Below, piece after piece: positions 1 to 6,154 of a stretch of 10,000 bases of DNA. Numbering within the stretch: the first letter of the stretch is position 1; each line of letters opens with the position of its first letter. The notes beneath the pieces were generated by a model. The model saw only the letters and a list, made by a program, of their open reading frames with translations. It had not been told where the DNA came from and did no database searches. Made by a program: the position numbers and the translations under genes. This DNA is from Asticcacaulis sp. (lineage in GTDB: Bacteria; Pseudomonadota; Alphaproteobacteria; Caulobacterales; Caulobacteraceae): NCBI RefSeq assembly GCF_020217185.1, contig NZ_JAIWNX010000007.1, forward strand, positions 1 to 10,000. Reading direction: 5' to 3'.

Positions 1-251
1 GCCTGCCCGTCCGGCGCAGAGGGGAAGTGGACCGTGCCTGCGCTGGGCTCGATCAGGCCCGCTACGGTGCGCAGCAGGGTCGATTTGCCCGAGCCGGAGC
101 GCCCCAGAAGACCGACGATCTCATTGGCATTCAGGGTCAGATCGACCTTCTCCAGCACGGTGTGGCCCGTGGATTTGCCCTTTTCATAGACGTGCGACAC
201 CTGACGCAGTTCGACCAGAGGGCAAGCGGGGGTGAATTGGGTGTGGGTCAT
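1..251 (-). CDS. ABC transporter ATP-binding protein, nitrate/sulfonate/taurine-like (partial, N-terminal 83 residues)
   Basis: This is the cytoplasmic ATPase of an ABC importer; the rest lies beyond the left edge. The ATG complements bases 249-251. The frame stays open to base 1 and gives a typical N-terminal half of a nucleotide-binding domain. A substrate-loop region (VYEKG) is followed by the Walker A motif GRSGSGKST at about residues 50-58 and the expected continuation LLRTVAGLIEPSAG. The signature motif, Walker B and any C-terminal extension are outside the window. A ribosome binding site (GGAAAGG) lies just after the stop of the upstream permease, so the two genes form one minus-strand operon 16 bases apart. 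The visible part is intact although its partner permease is broken. Substrate is unknown; the class is inferred from the permease fragments and the sequence around Walker A. Confidence 0.85.
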   Translation of the reverse strand, partial: MTHTQFTPACPLVELRQVSHVYEKGKSTGHTVLEKVDLTLNANEIVGLLGRSGSGKSTLLRTVAGLIEPSAGTVHFPSAPDGQ

Positions 252-252
252 G

Positions 253-267
253 GGAAAGTACCTTTCC
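253..267 (-). promoter_or_regulatory. Short hairpin containing the ribosome binding site of the ATP-binding gene
   Basis: On the minus strand the sequence GGAAAG-GTA-CTTTCC is a 6-bp inverted repeat with a 3-base loop. It fills the gap between the permease stop and the ATG of the ATP-binding gene and includes the likely Shine-Dalgarno bases. Such a hairpin could make translation of the second gene depend on ribosomes arriving from the permease. That role is an inference; the stem is short and may be fortuitous. Confidence 0.3.
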
Positions 268-1100
268 TCAGTTCAGACGCAGGCGGCGTTCGGCGAAGAC
301 GTAGAGGCGGCGCCACACGATGCGATTAAAGGCGATGACGAACAGGCTCATCACTGCGATGCCCAGCACCACGCGGGGATAGTCGGCCGCCGCAGTGGCG
401 CGGGCGATATAGGCCCCAAGGCCCGCCGCTTCGAGGTGGGTATGGCCCCAGTCCACGGCCTCGGCCACGATGCTGGCGTTCCATGACCCGCCCGAAGCCG
501 TCAGGGCACCGGTCACATAGTAGGGAAACACCGCCGGCAGGGCGATCTGACGCCACCATTGCCAGCCCCGGATGCGGAACATCTGCGTGTCGGCAGGGTG
601 GTCAGCGACTGATAGACGCTGAAGGCCATGTTCCACGCCTGACTGGTGAAGATGGCGAAGATAGCGGCGGCTTCGGCCCCTAACTGATTGCCCGGAAACA
701 GGCCCATGAACAGGGTCACCGTAAAGGTCAGAAAGCCCAGAACCGGGACAGACTGAAGGATATCAAGCGCCGAAATGATCAGAAGGGCCGCCCGGCGGCT
801 CTTGGCCGCCAGAGTGGCCACGGTGAAGGTGAAGACCAGCGACGCCGCCAGCGACGCAAACATGCGCAGCGTCGAGCGCAGAGCATATTCGGGCAGTTGC
901 GCCAGATCGAGCGTTACCGGTGCGGAACGCAGTTGGGAAAGCGGCTGATCCATGGCGGACGCACCATGAAAGACCAGCACCGCCACCCCGGCCAGCAGCA
1001 GGAAGGCGGCGAGATCGGCGAAGGACACACCGTAGCGGTCGGCGCGGGACGCATGCACGAGCGGACGCGCGCCCTGACTATCTTCGAAAAAGAAGACCAT
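268..1100 (-). pseudogene. ABC transporter permease, broken: out-of-frame junction of first-half and second-half permease sequence
   Basis: The gene would encode the membrane channel subunit of the importer whose ATPase follows. It starts at the ATG complementing 1098-1100, with AAAGGT nearby, and reads as permease to about residue 170. This part has a membrane segment near residues 28-46, the stretch LDILQSVPVLGFLTF (about 113-127) and SQAWNMAFSVYQSL (about 153-166). Near base 590 this frame turns to nonsense and stops at 513. Permease sequence resumes in another frame from about base 582 (MFRIRGWQWW) and runs to a stop at 268-270, ending in AERRLRLN. From memory of the family, the first part resembles the first half, and the last part the second half, of a double permease of about 580 residues. 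About 300 residues would then be missing. A single base-pair error in an ordinary single permease is the alternative, but the EAA-loop spacing also looks too short for that. Confidence 0.75.
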
Positions 1101-1157
1101 CGGCTTACCTTTGATACTGAGGCCGCAAAGCCCGGTATCGGCAAGCCGGAAACCCGT

Positions 1158-1211
1158 TTACCCGATGCGCGGTCCTTGCGGCAATGTGGATCGACGACTG
1201 TCGTCGGGCAT
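1158..1211 (-). CDS. Possible 17-residue leader peptide upstream of the ABC operon
   Basis: On the minus strand an ATG complementing 1209-1211 opens a 17-codon frame (MPDDSRRSTLPQGPRIG) that ends in TAA. AGGA lies 9 bases upstream of the ATG. It sits in the leader of the ABC permease, about 57 bases before the permease start and in the same frame. It is rich in Arg, Pro and Asp and shows no run of one amino acid of the classical attenuator type. It overlaps potential RNA stems (CCCGA with TCGGG; GACGA-CAG-TCGTC), so a coupled translation/structure role is possible. I recognise no homologue and the ORF could be chance. Confidence 0.25.
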   Translation of the reverse strand: MPDDSRRSTLPQGPRIG

Positions 1212-1231
1212 GGGTTTAGGTTCCTGATAAG

Positions 1232-1265
1232 CCTGTTCCGAAGGTAGGATACCCTCGGAAACAGG
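1232..1265 (-). promoter_or_regulatory. Stem-loop in the ABC operon leader
   Basis: CCTGTT-CCGA-A-GGT pairs with ACC-C-TCGG-A-AACAGG around a 5-base loop (1246-1250). This gives 13 pairs with one mismatch and one bulged base. No T-tract follows on either strand, so it is not a standard intrinsic terminator. If the ABC promoter lies near 1277-1305, this hairpin is at the 5' end of the leader RNA. It could stabilise the RNA, be part of a larger regulatory fold, or bind a protein as DNA. Confidence 0.5.
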
Positions 1266-1266
1266 G

Positions 1267-1295
1267 TTGCGCGCGGCCATTAGGCCCGCGCGCAA
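1267..1295. repeat. Near-perfect palindrome TTGCGCGCGGCC / GGCCCGCGCGCAA
   Basis: Twelve base pairs flank an ATTA loop (1279-1282), with one unpaired C at 1285. It directly adjoins the hairpin at 1232-1265. It covers the proposed -10 and most of the spacer of the ABC promoter, so it could be an operator for a dimeric regulator; this is inference. Its GC-rich arms would also make a very stable RNA hairpin if transcribed. Confidence 0.5.
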
Positions 1296-1305
1296 TCGTT
1301 GTCAA
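1277..1305 (-). promoter_or_regulatory. Possible sigma70-type promoter of the ABC operon
   Basis: On the minus strand TTGACA (complement of 1300-1305) is followed after 17 bases by TAATGG (complement of 1277-1282). The -35 matches the consensus perfectly and the spacing is ideal, but the -10 is a weak match. Transcription would begin near 1270 and leave a leader of about 170 bases before the permease ATG. Confidence 0.35.
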
Positions 1306-1404
1306 ACGAAAAGGGGCGGTTCCCACGCGACCCTTGAGCGGCGCACAGGCCTTTAAGATCAAAACTATTGCGGCGTGCCTTTCGGCCATCGCCAAACATA
1401 AATT

Positions 1405-1432
1405 TACGGAAGTCACCCGCTCAGGCATCATA
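1405..1432 (+). promoter_or_regulatory. ECF-type promoter upstream of fecI (copy 1 of a shared motif)
   Basis: TACGGAAGTC (1405-1414), seven bases, then CAGGCATC (1422-1429) continuing into ATA. The same two blocks at the same spacing occur upstream of the receptor gene at 2975-3002. Read as an ECF promoter, GGAA (1408-1411) is the -35 and CATA (1429-1432) the -10, with 17 bases between, in line with the usual GGAA plus 16-17 bases architecture of ECF sigma promoters. Only 16 bases separate the -10 from the fecI ATG, so the leader would be very short. The likely activator is the adjacent FecI-like sigma factor itself. Confidence 0.65.
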
Positions 1433-1448
1433 GTATCGGGAGGCCTGA

Positions 1449-2024
1449 ATGGAGTCCGCGCCGGATCACATCATTCACTGGGTGGCTTCGCAGATCCTGC
1501 CTCATGAGGCGGATGTGCGGGCGTGGCTGATGCGTGCCCGGTTGGGGCGTGACGACGCTGAGGATATTCTTCAGGAATCCTACTGCCGCATGGCGGAGCT
1601 AAGCCATATCGAGCACATCACCTCGCCGCGCGCCTACTTCTTCACGGTGGCGCGCAATATCGCCCTGATGCGGCTGCGGCGAGCGCGTATCGTGCGTATC
1701 GAAAGCGTGGACGAGATCGACCGGCTGGAGGTCATGAGCGACCTGCCTTCGCCGGAGCAGGTCAGCGTGGCGCGGTCCGATCTGGCGCGTCTGAAGCGGG
1801 TGATCGCCACCCTTCCCGCACGCTGCCGTCAGGTGTTCGAAATGCGCAAGATCGAGGGCCTGCCCCAGAAAGAAATCGCCCGCCGTATGGGCCTGAGCGA
1901 ACATATGGTGGAAAATGACGCGGCCAAGGCGTTGCGTCTGATCATGAAGGCCATGGCCGAAGACGAACCCCGTCTCCAGCCGCGAAAGGAGTATATGCGT
2001 GGTACCGACGCCGGTCGAAACTAG
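1449..2024 (+). CDS. FecI-like ECF RNA polymerase sigma factor
   Basis: A 191-residue ECF sigma factor that would direct RNA polymerase to the receptor locus when released by its partner FecR. Region sigma2 spans about residues 23-85, with the typical DDAEDILQESYCR and SPRAYFFTVARN stretches. Region sigma4 spans about residues 115-165, with TLPARCRQVFEMRKIEGLPQ followed by the helix-turn-helix KEIARRMGLSEHMVENDAAK. Length and order match the FecI type; no C-terminal extra domain is present. The ATG at 1449 is preceded by GGGAGG (1438-1443) at 5 bases. Its 3' end overlaps the start of the FecR gene by 26 bases, indicating translational coupling. The promoter-like block at 1405-1432 resembles that of the receptor, which suggests autoregulation. 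The specific target set is inferred from context. Confidence 0.93.
   Translation: MESAPDHIIHWVASQILPHEADVRAWLMRARLGRDDAEDILQESYCRMAELSHIEHITSPRAYFFTVARNIALMRLRRARIVRIESVDEIDRLEVMSDLPSPEQVSVARSDLARLKRVIATLPARCRQVFEMRKIEGLPQKEIARRMGLSEHMVENDAAKALRLIMKAMAEDEPRLQPRKEYMRGTDAGRN
1985..1991 (+). promoter_or_regulatory. Ribosome binding site deciding the fecR start (GTG at 1999)
   Basis: AAAGGAG at 1985-1991 lies 7 bases before the GTG at 1999, inside the end of the fecI gene. The nearby ATG at 1995 is in the fecI frame, so GTG 1999 is the best start of fecR. Confidence 0.7.
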
Positions 2025-2964
2025 CGAGCAGATTGCGCACGCGGCCAGCCTGTGGGCGGTCAAGCCACGTCCGCTCTCGCCTGAGGACGCGGCGGCGCTG
2101 AACGCGTGGCTGGCCGGTGATCCGCGGCGGCGCGGGGCGCTGCTGCGGGCTGAGGCCGGCTGGCACAGCCTGTCGCGGGCGCAGGCGCTGGGGCCGTCCG
2201 CCCACTGGCAGGACACGGCCGCCCGTCTGTTTCCCCTCCCGTCACGCCGGCGTCTCCTGACCGCCGCGGCGGCCGGTGGCGGGCTGATCGCCGCCAGTCT
2301 TCTGGCCGTCTTTGCCCTGCGTCAGGACGAGGCCATAACCCATATGGGCGAAATCCGCCGCCTGCCCATGAGCGACGGCTCGATCGCCACGCTGAATACC
2401 GATAGCCGCCTGCGCATCGACATGGCCGAAAGCGAGCGCCGCATCGAGCTGATCGAGGGCGAGGCGTGGTTCAAGGTAGCGCACAATCGCCAGCGTCCGT
2501 TTATCGTCAGCGCCGGTCAGAGCCGCATCAAGGCCGTCGGCACCGCCTTTTCGGTCAAAAAGCACCCTGACGGGGTTGAGGTGCTGGTGACGGAGGGCAC
2601 GGTGCAGGCCTGGTCGGTCGCCGATGGTCGTGAGGCCGTCCTGCTGCACGCCGGGGAACGCACCGTCCTGCGTGAACATCAGCCGGTCAAGATCGTCCAC
2701 GCCCCCGACGCCATCGACAGCGATCTGGCGTGGCGCGAAGGGCAGATTGCGCTGAACGGCAAGACCCTGTCGCAGGTGGCGGCGGAGTTCAACCGCTATA
2801 ACCGCATCCAGATCGTCATTGAGGACGAGGCTCTGGGGCGCGAGCGCCTGATCGGGCGGCTGAGCGCCAATGATCCGGAGGCCTTTTCGGGGGCCGTGGT
2901 CGAAGCCTTCGGCGCAAATATCCATAAGACCGACAAGGCCATCCTGATCGGCACAAAAAAATAA
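1999..2964 (+). CDS. FecR-family anti-sigma factor / transmembrane signal transducer
   Basis: A 321-residue inner-membrane protein that would hold the sigma factor in check and relay the signal from the receptor's STN domain. The N-terminal cytoplasmic part (about 8-62) has the DUF4880-type pattern AHAASLWAVKPRPLSPEDAAALNAWL with its conserved Trp residues. SRRRLL (82-87) leads into one hydrophobic segment (about 88-107). The periplasmic FecR domain follows (about 115-206), with LPMSDGSIATLNTDSRLRI, ELIEGEAWFKVAH, FIVSAG and AVGTAFSV. The C-terminal 80 residues resemble the STN-like DUF4974 domain (LSQVAAEFNRYNRIQIVI). Length is normal for the family. It starts on GTG inside fecI and ends 123 bases before the receptor gene. 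The twin arginine before the membrane segment may route it through the Tat system; that is inference. Confidence 0.92.
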   Translation: MVPTPVETSEQIAHAASLWAVKPRPLSPEDAAALNAWLAGDPRRRGALLRAEAGWHSLSRAQALGPSAHWQDTAARLFPLPSRRRLLTAAAAGGGLIAASLLAVFALRQDEAITHMGEIRRLPMSDGSIATLNTDSRLRIDMAESERRIELIEGEAWFKVAHNRQRPFIVSAGQSRIKAVGTAFSVKKHPDGVEVLVTEGTVQAWSVADGREAVLLHAGERTVLREHQPVKIVHAPDAIDSDLAWREGQIALNGKTLSQVAAEFNRYNRIQIVIEDEALGRERLIGRLSANDPEAFSGAVVEAFGANIHKTDKAILIGTKK

Positions 2965-2974
2965 ATACGCCGCA

Positions 2975-3002
2975 TACGGAAGTCCGTTTGCCAGGCATCG
3001 TA
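2975..3002 (+). promoter_or_regulatory. ECF-type promoter upstream of the TonB-dependent receptor (copy 2 of a shared motif)
   Basis: TACGGAAGTC (2975-2984), seven bases, CAGGCATC (2992-2999), then GTA. As an ECF promoter, GGAA (2978-2981) is the -35 and CGTA (2999-3002) the -10, 17 bases apart. It matches the fecI upstream block exactly in both conserved boxes and in spacing, while the seven bases between them share no position. Transcription would start near 3009 and give a leader of roughly 78 bases, AT-rich around 3036-3053, before the ATG at 3088. The motif begins 10 bases after the fecR stop. Confidence 0.7.
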
Positions 3003-3087
3003 ACTCAGGAAGGCCCAGATTTAAAATAACCGGGACCTTCAATAATAATAATGCGCACCACGGGGCGCTTCTACAGGGAAAATTCTG

Positions 3088-6000
3088 ATGACGAATGCAT
3101 TTATGCGCGCGTTTAATGGCCCGTTGCTGCTCGCCGGCGGCACGTTGCTTATGGTTTCCGCCGTGCCGGCTCAGGCACAGGACGCGGTCAAGTCGTTCAA
3201 TGTCCCGGCTCAGGCGGCCGAACGCGGCATTCCTCAGTTCGCCCAGCAGGCCAATATCCAGCTTATGGCGCCAGAAAAGGTCGTGAAGGGCAAGCAGACC
3301 GCCGCCGTGCAGGGCAATATGCCGGTGCGCGAAGGCCTGTCGCGCCTGTTAGCGGGCACGAATTTGACACCGGTTACCCGCTCCAATGGCATTATTGTTC
3401 TGGCTGAGCAGATCCCGGCAGCGCGCGACAACGCCATCCCCATCACCCGCACCGCCTACGCGGCCGACACCACCGCCTCTGACGAGCCCGCCGCCGCCCC
3501 CGAAGAAACCGTGGTCGTGGTCAAGGGCATTCGCGGATCGCTGAGCAAGGCGCGCGCCATCAAGCGTCGCGCCGCCAATGCGGTCGAAAGCATCGTGGCC
3601 GAAGACATCGGCAAGATGCCGGACCTCAACCTGGCTGAGTCCATCCAGCGCGTGCCGGGTGTGGCCATGTCGCGCGAAGGCGGCGAAGGGCGCAATATCA
3701 CCCTGCGCGGCTTCGGTCCGGACTTTACGCGCACCACGCTGAACGGCATGGAAGTCCCGGCCAGCAGCGACGGCCTCGACACAGGCGGCGTCACCCTCAA
3801 TGCGGGCCGCGCCTTCGACTTCCACCTGTTCGCCTCGGAACTGTTCAATCGTATTGACATCGAAAAATCGCAGAAGGCCTCGACCGAAGAAGGCGGCATT
3901 GCCGGTACGGTCAATCTTTATTCAGCGCGTCCCTTTGATTTCCGCAAAGACTTCACCGTCTCCGCCTCAGCGCAGGCCAATTACAACACCCTGAATCAGA
4001 AGGCCGATCCGCGCGTCGCCCTGCTGGTCAGCAAGACGTTTGCCGATGGTAAGTTCGGGGCGCTTCTATCGGTGGCGGCCTCCAACCGCACCGTGCATCA
4101 GGAAGGCTATTCCAGCGTGCGCTGGACCTCGCCCTACGTCAATGGCGACTCGTGGGCCAAGAGCAACCCGACTGTAACGGGGACGCCAAAAGCCTGTGGG
4201 GCCGCCGATCCGCTGGATTGCCTGTGGGCCCCGCGCCTGCCGCGCGCCGACTATTTCGGCAATGATCAGAAGCGCATCGGGGTCACCGGCTCGCTGCAAT
4301 ACAAGCCCACCGAAAACGCCCTGATCACGCTGGACGTCCTGCATTCGGAACTGACCAATGACCGCGACAGCTATAATTCGATGGAATGGCTGCTGACGCA
4401 CGGCACCGCCGGTAACTTTACGGGTCAGACGCCGCTGTCGTTCAAGATCGGAGCCGACGGCAAGACTCTGGTCGCCGCCGCCTTTAACGACGTGACCTCG
4501 TGGTACGAAAGCCGCCGTCAGAACTCGCAATCGACCTTTGATCAGGTCGTCCTGTCCGGTCGTTTCAAGCTCAATGAGCGCCTGACGCTCGACGCCATGG
4601 CCGGGTCGGCGGTGGATGACGCCGACCGCACGGAACTGCGCTTCTACTACCGCTCGGTGCCGCACTATTACGCCTATGACTACAGCGGCAATGCCTATGT
4701 GCCGAGCATCAGCTTTGGCACCTATGACCCCAACAAGGCCAACAACTATATCAACGCCCTGACGGCCTCTAACCGCATCAACACGGTAAAGAAGGAAAAC
4801 TTCACCTCGCGCTTTGACGCCACCTACAATGCCGACAACGTGTCGCTGAAGGCCGGCCTGAGCTATAATGACCGCAAGGTGAGCTATGGCGAAGGTCTGG
4901 GCGCAACGCCCAGCTTCGACCCGTCGAACTATACCCGTCCCTTCCCCGTCTCCAACTTCGGCAAGGGGCTGGACGGTCCGGGCCTGCTGCCCTTCCGCGT
5001 CGCCGATTTCGACGCCATTGCCGCCGCAGGCATCATCAAAGGCGGCTATACGGACAACACCGGGGCGGGCTGGACCGTCGGCGAAGAAACGCTTGGGGCC
5101 TATGGCGAACTGAACGCCGAATACGACATCGCTGGTATGCGCCTGCGCACCAATGCCGGTCTGCGCTACGTCAAGACCAAGGTCAGTTCCAAGGCACGCG
5201 TCAGCGGCACGCCGGTCGAGGTCAATGTCGATTACGACAACTACCTGCCCTCGATCAATGCGGCGCTGGACGTGCGCAGCGACCTTGTGGTGCGTGCCTC
5301 CTATGGCCGCAGCCTGACGCGTCCGGGGCTCAGCTCGCTGAACATCGCCGGGCCGGTCTTCGGCTACACCACGCGCACCGTGGGCAATGTCGGCAACCCG
5401 TCGCTGAAGCCCTATGAATCGAACGATGTGGATCTGGGCGTCGAATGGTACTTCGGTGACGAAGGGCTTCTGGCCTTTACCGTCTTCCATAAGGACATTG
5501 TACGCTCGCTGAAGACCGATGTGGTCAGTCAGATGATCGACCCGTCCTTCTGGCCGGCCATCTATGCCGACCCGCTGTACGACACCTCCTACAATGCCGA
5601 TCCGGCCAAGGTGCCCTACACCTTCACCATCCCGGTCAACAGCGACAAGGGCAACAGCGTCAAGGGCTTCGAACTGACCTATAACCAGCCCTTCACCTTC
5701 CTGCCGGGGCCGTGGTCGAAGCTGGGCATCGCGTCCAACTACACCCACGTCTCGGCCGAAGACTCCACGGGCCTGTCGCCCAACTCCTATAATCTGACCG
5801 TCTATTACGACACCGAGACCTTCGGGGCGCGCCTGTCGGTCAACAAGCGTGACGACTATCTGCTCAGCGAACCGGGCGGCAATGGTCACGTGCAGGAGCG
5901 CAAATACGGCCCCACCCACGTAGACTTCGCCTCCTTCTACAACGTCACGCCGCGCTTGACCCTGACCTTTGAGGGTATCAACATCACCGACGAAGTGGAG

Positions 6001-6099
6001 CGCATCTACGGCACCGGCGATACGGGCGACATGGATCTGACGCGCGAATATACCCACACCGGAGCGCAGTGGATCCTCGGTCTGCGTTATAAGTACTGA
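3088..6099 (+). CDS. TonB-dependent receptor with N-terminal STN signalling domain (TonB-Xanth-Caul type)
   Basis: A 1003-residue outer-membrane active transporter and signal transducer. A signal peptide ends near AQA-QD (residue 30). An STN domain (about 35-105, FNVPAQAAERGIPQFAQQAN through NGIIVL) would contact FecR. After a linker rich in Ala and Thr there is a TonB-box-like ETVVVVKG (about 140-147). The plug domain (about 163-280) carries ESIVAEDIGKMPDLNLAESI, QRVPGV, REGGEGRNITLRGFGPDF and GGIAGTVNLYSARP, the hallmark phrases of the Xanthomonas/Caulobacter family. The rest is a barrel of alternating aromatic-rich strands ending in ILGLRYKY, with a terminal aromatic residue as needed for outer-membrane assembly. 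The ATG at 3088 follows AGGGAA at about 8 bases. Neighbouring pectin esterases suggest pectin-derived oligosaccharides as the ligand. Other ligands, such as iron chelates, cannot be excluded. Confidence 0.95.
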   Translation: MTNAFMRAFNGPLLLAGGTLLMVSAVPAQAQDAVKSFNVPAQAAERGIPQFAQQANIQLMAPEKVVKGKQTAAVQGNMPVREGLSRLLAGTNLTPVTRSNGIIVLAEQIPAARDNAIPITRTAYAADTTASDEPAAAPEETVVVVKGIRGSLSKARAIKRRAANAVESIVAEDIGKMPDLNLAESIQRVPGVAMSREGGEGRNITLRGFGPDFTRTTLNGMEVPASSDGLDTGGVTLNAGRAFDFHLFASELFNRIDIEKSQKASTEEGGIAGTVNLYSARPFDFRKDFTVSASAQANYNTLNQKADPRVALLVSKTFADGKFGALLSVAASNRTVHQEGYSSVRWTSPYVNGDSWAKSNPTVTGTPKACGAADPLDCLWAPRLPRADYFGNDQKRIGVTGSLQYKPTENALITLDVLHSELTNDRDSYNSMEWLLTHGTAGNFTGQTPLSFKIGADGKTLVAAAFNDVTSWYESRRQNSQSTFDQVVLSGRFKLNERLTLDAMAGSAVDDADRTELRFYYRSVPHYYAYDYSGNAYVPSISFGTYDPNKANNYINALTASNRINTVKKENFTSRFDATYNADNVSLKAGLSYNDRKVSYGEGLGATPSFDPSNYTRPFPVSNFGKGLDGPGLLPFRVADFDAIAAAGIIKGGYTDNTGAGWTVGEETLGAYGELNAEYDIAGMRLRTNAGLRYVKTKVSSKARVSGTPVEVNVDYDNYLPSINAALDVRSDLVVRASYGRSLTRPGLSSLNIAGPVFGYTTRTVGNVGNPSLKPYESNDVDLGVEWYFGDEGLLAFTVFHKDIVRSLKTDVVSQMIDPSFWPAIYADPLYDTSYNADPAKVPYTFTIPVNSDKGNSVKGFELTYNQPFTFLPGPWSKLGIASNYTHVSAEDSTGLSPNSYNLTVYYDTETFGARLSVNKRDDYLLSEPGGNGHVQERKYGPTHVDFASFYNVTPRLTLTFEGINITDEVERIYGTGDTGDMDLTREYTHTGAQWILGLRYKY

Positions 6100-6109
6100 T
6101 AAACATAAA

Positions 6110-6137
6110 GCGGCCATCGGCACCCGCCGGTGGCCGC
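6110..6137 (+). promoter_or_regulatory. Intercistronic stem-loop between receptor and esterase genes
   Basis: GCGGCCATCGGC pairs with GCCGGTGGCCGC around the loop ACCC: twelve pairs, one of them a G-U wobble. It starts 11 bases after the receptor stop and ends just before the esterase ribosome binding site (AGGAG at 6144-6148). There is no T-tract, so it is not a classical terminator. It may protect the 3' end of a processed receptor mRNA or dampen expression of the esterases relative to the receptor. Confidence 0.55.
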
Positions 6138-6154
6138 CTCTACAGGAGTAAACC

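Larger units (their letters stand above)
1101..1448. other. Gene-free divergent intergenic region between the ABC operon and fecI
   Basis: This 348-base stretch separates the minus-strand ABC operon from the plus-strand sigma factor. It holds two consecutive strong inverted repeats (1232-1265 and 1267-1295), a possible sigma70-like promoter for the ABC operon (1277-1305), a possible 17-codon ORF (1158-1211) and the ECF-type promoter of fecI (1405-1432). Bases 1306-1404 show no feature I can name. No known riboswitch consensus (TPP, cobalamin, guanidine-I, Mn) could be recognised by eye. Confidence 0.7.

Noticed and set aside
1232..1295. The two hairpins as a bidirectional intrinsic terminator
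   Set aside because: Neither has a T-tract on either strand, and no gene ends nearby; the region lies between divergent genes.
1101..1300. TPP, cobalamin or guanidine-I riboswitch upstream of the ABC operon
   Set aside because: Looked for on both strands because such transporters can be riboswitch-controlled. The conserved core sequences of these classes were not found; only generic hairpins remain.
2242..3042. Open frame of 266 codons on the minus strand opposite fecR
   Set aside because: Shadow of the well-supported FecR gene; no motif or ribosome binding site seen.
3051..3116. Twenty-one-codon ORF in the receptor leader, overlapping the receptor start
   Set aside because: It has no Shine-Dalgarno sequence (preceded by AATAATAATA) and its coding sense looks random; probably chance.
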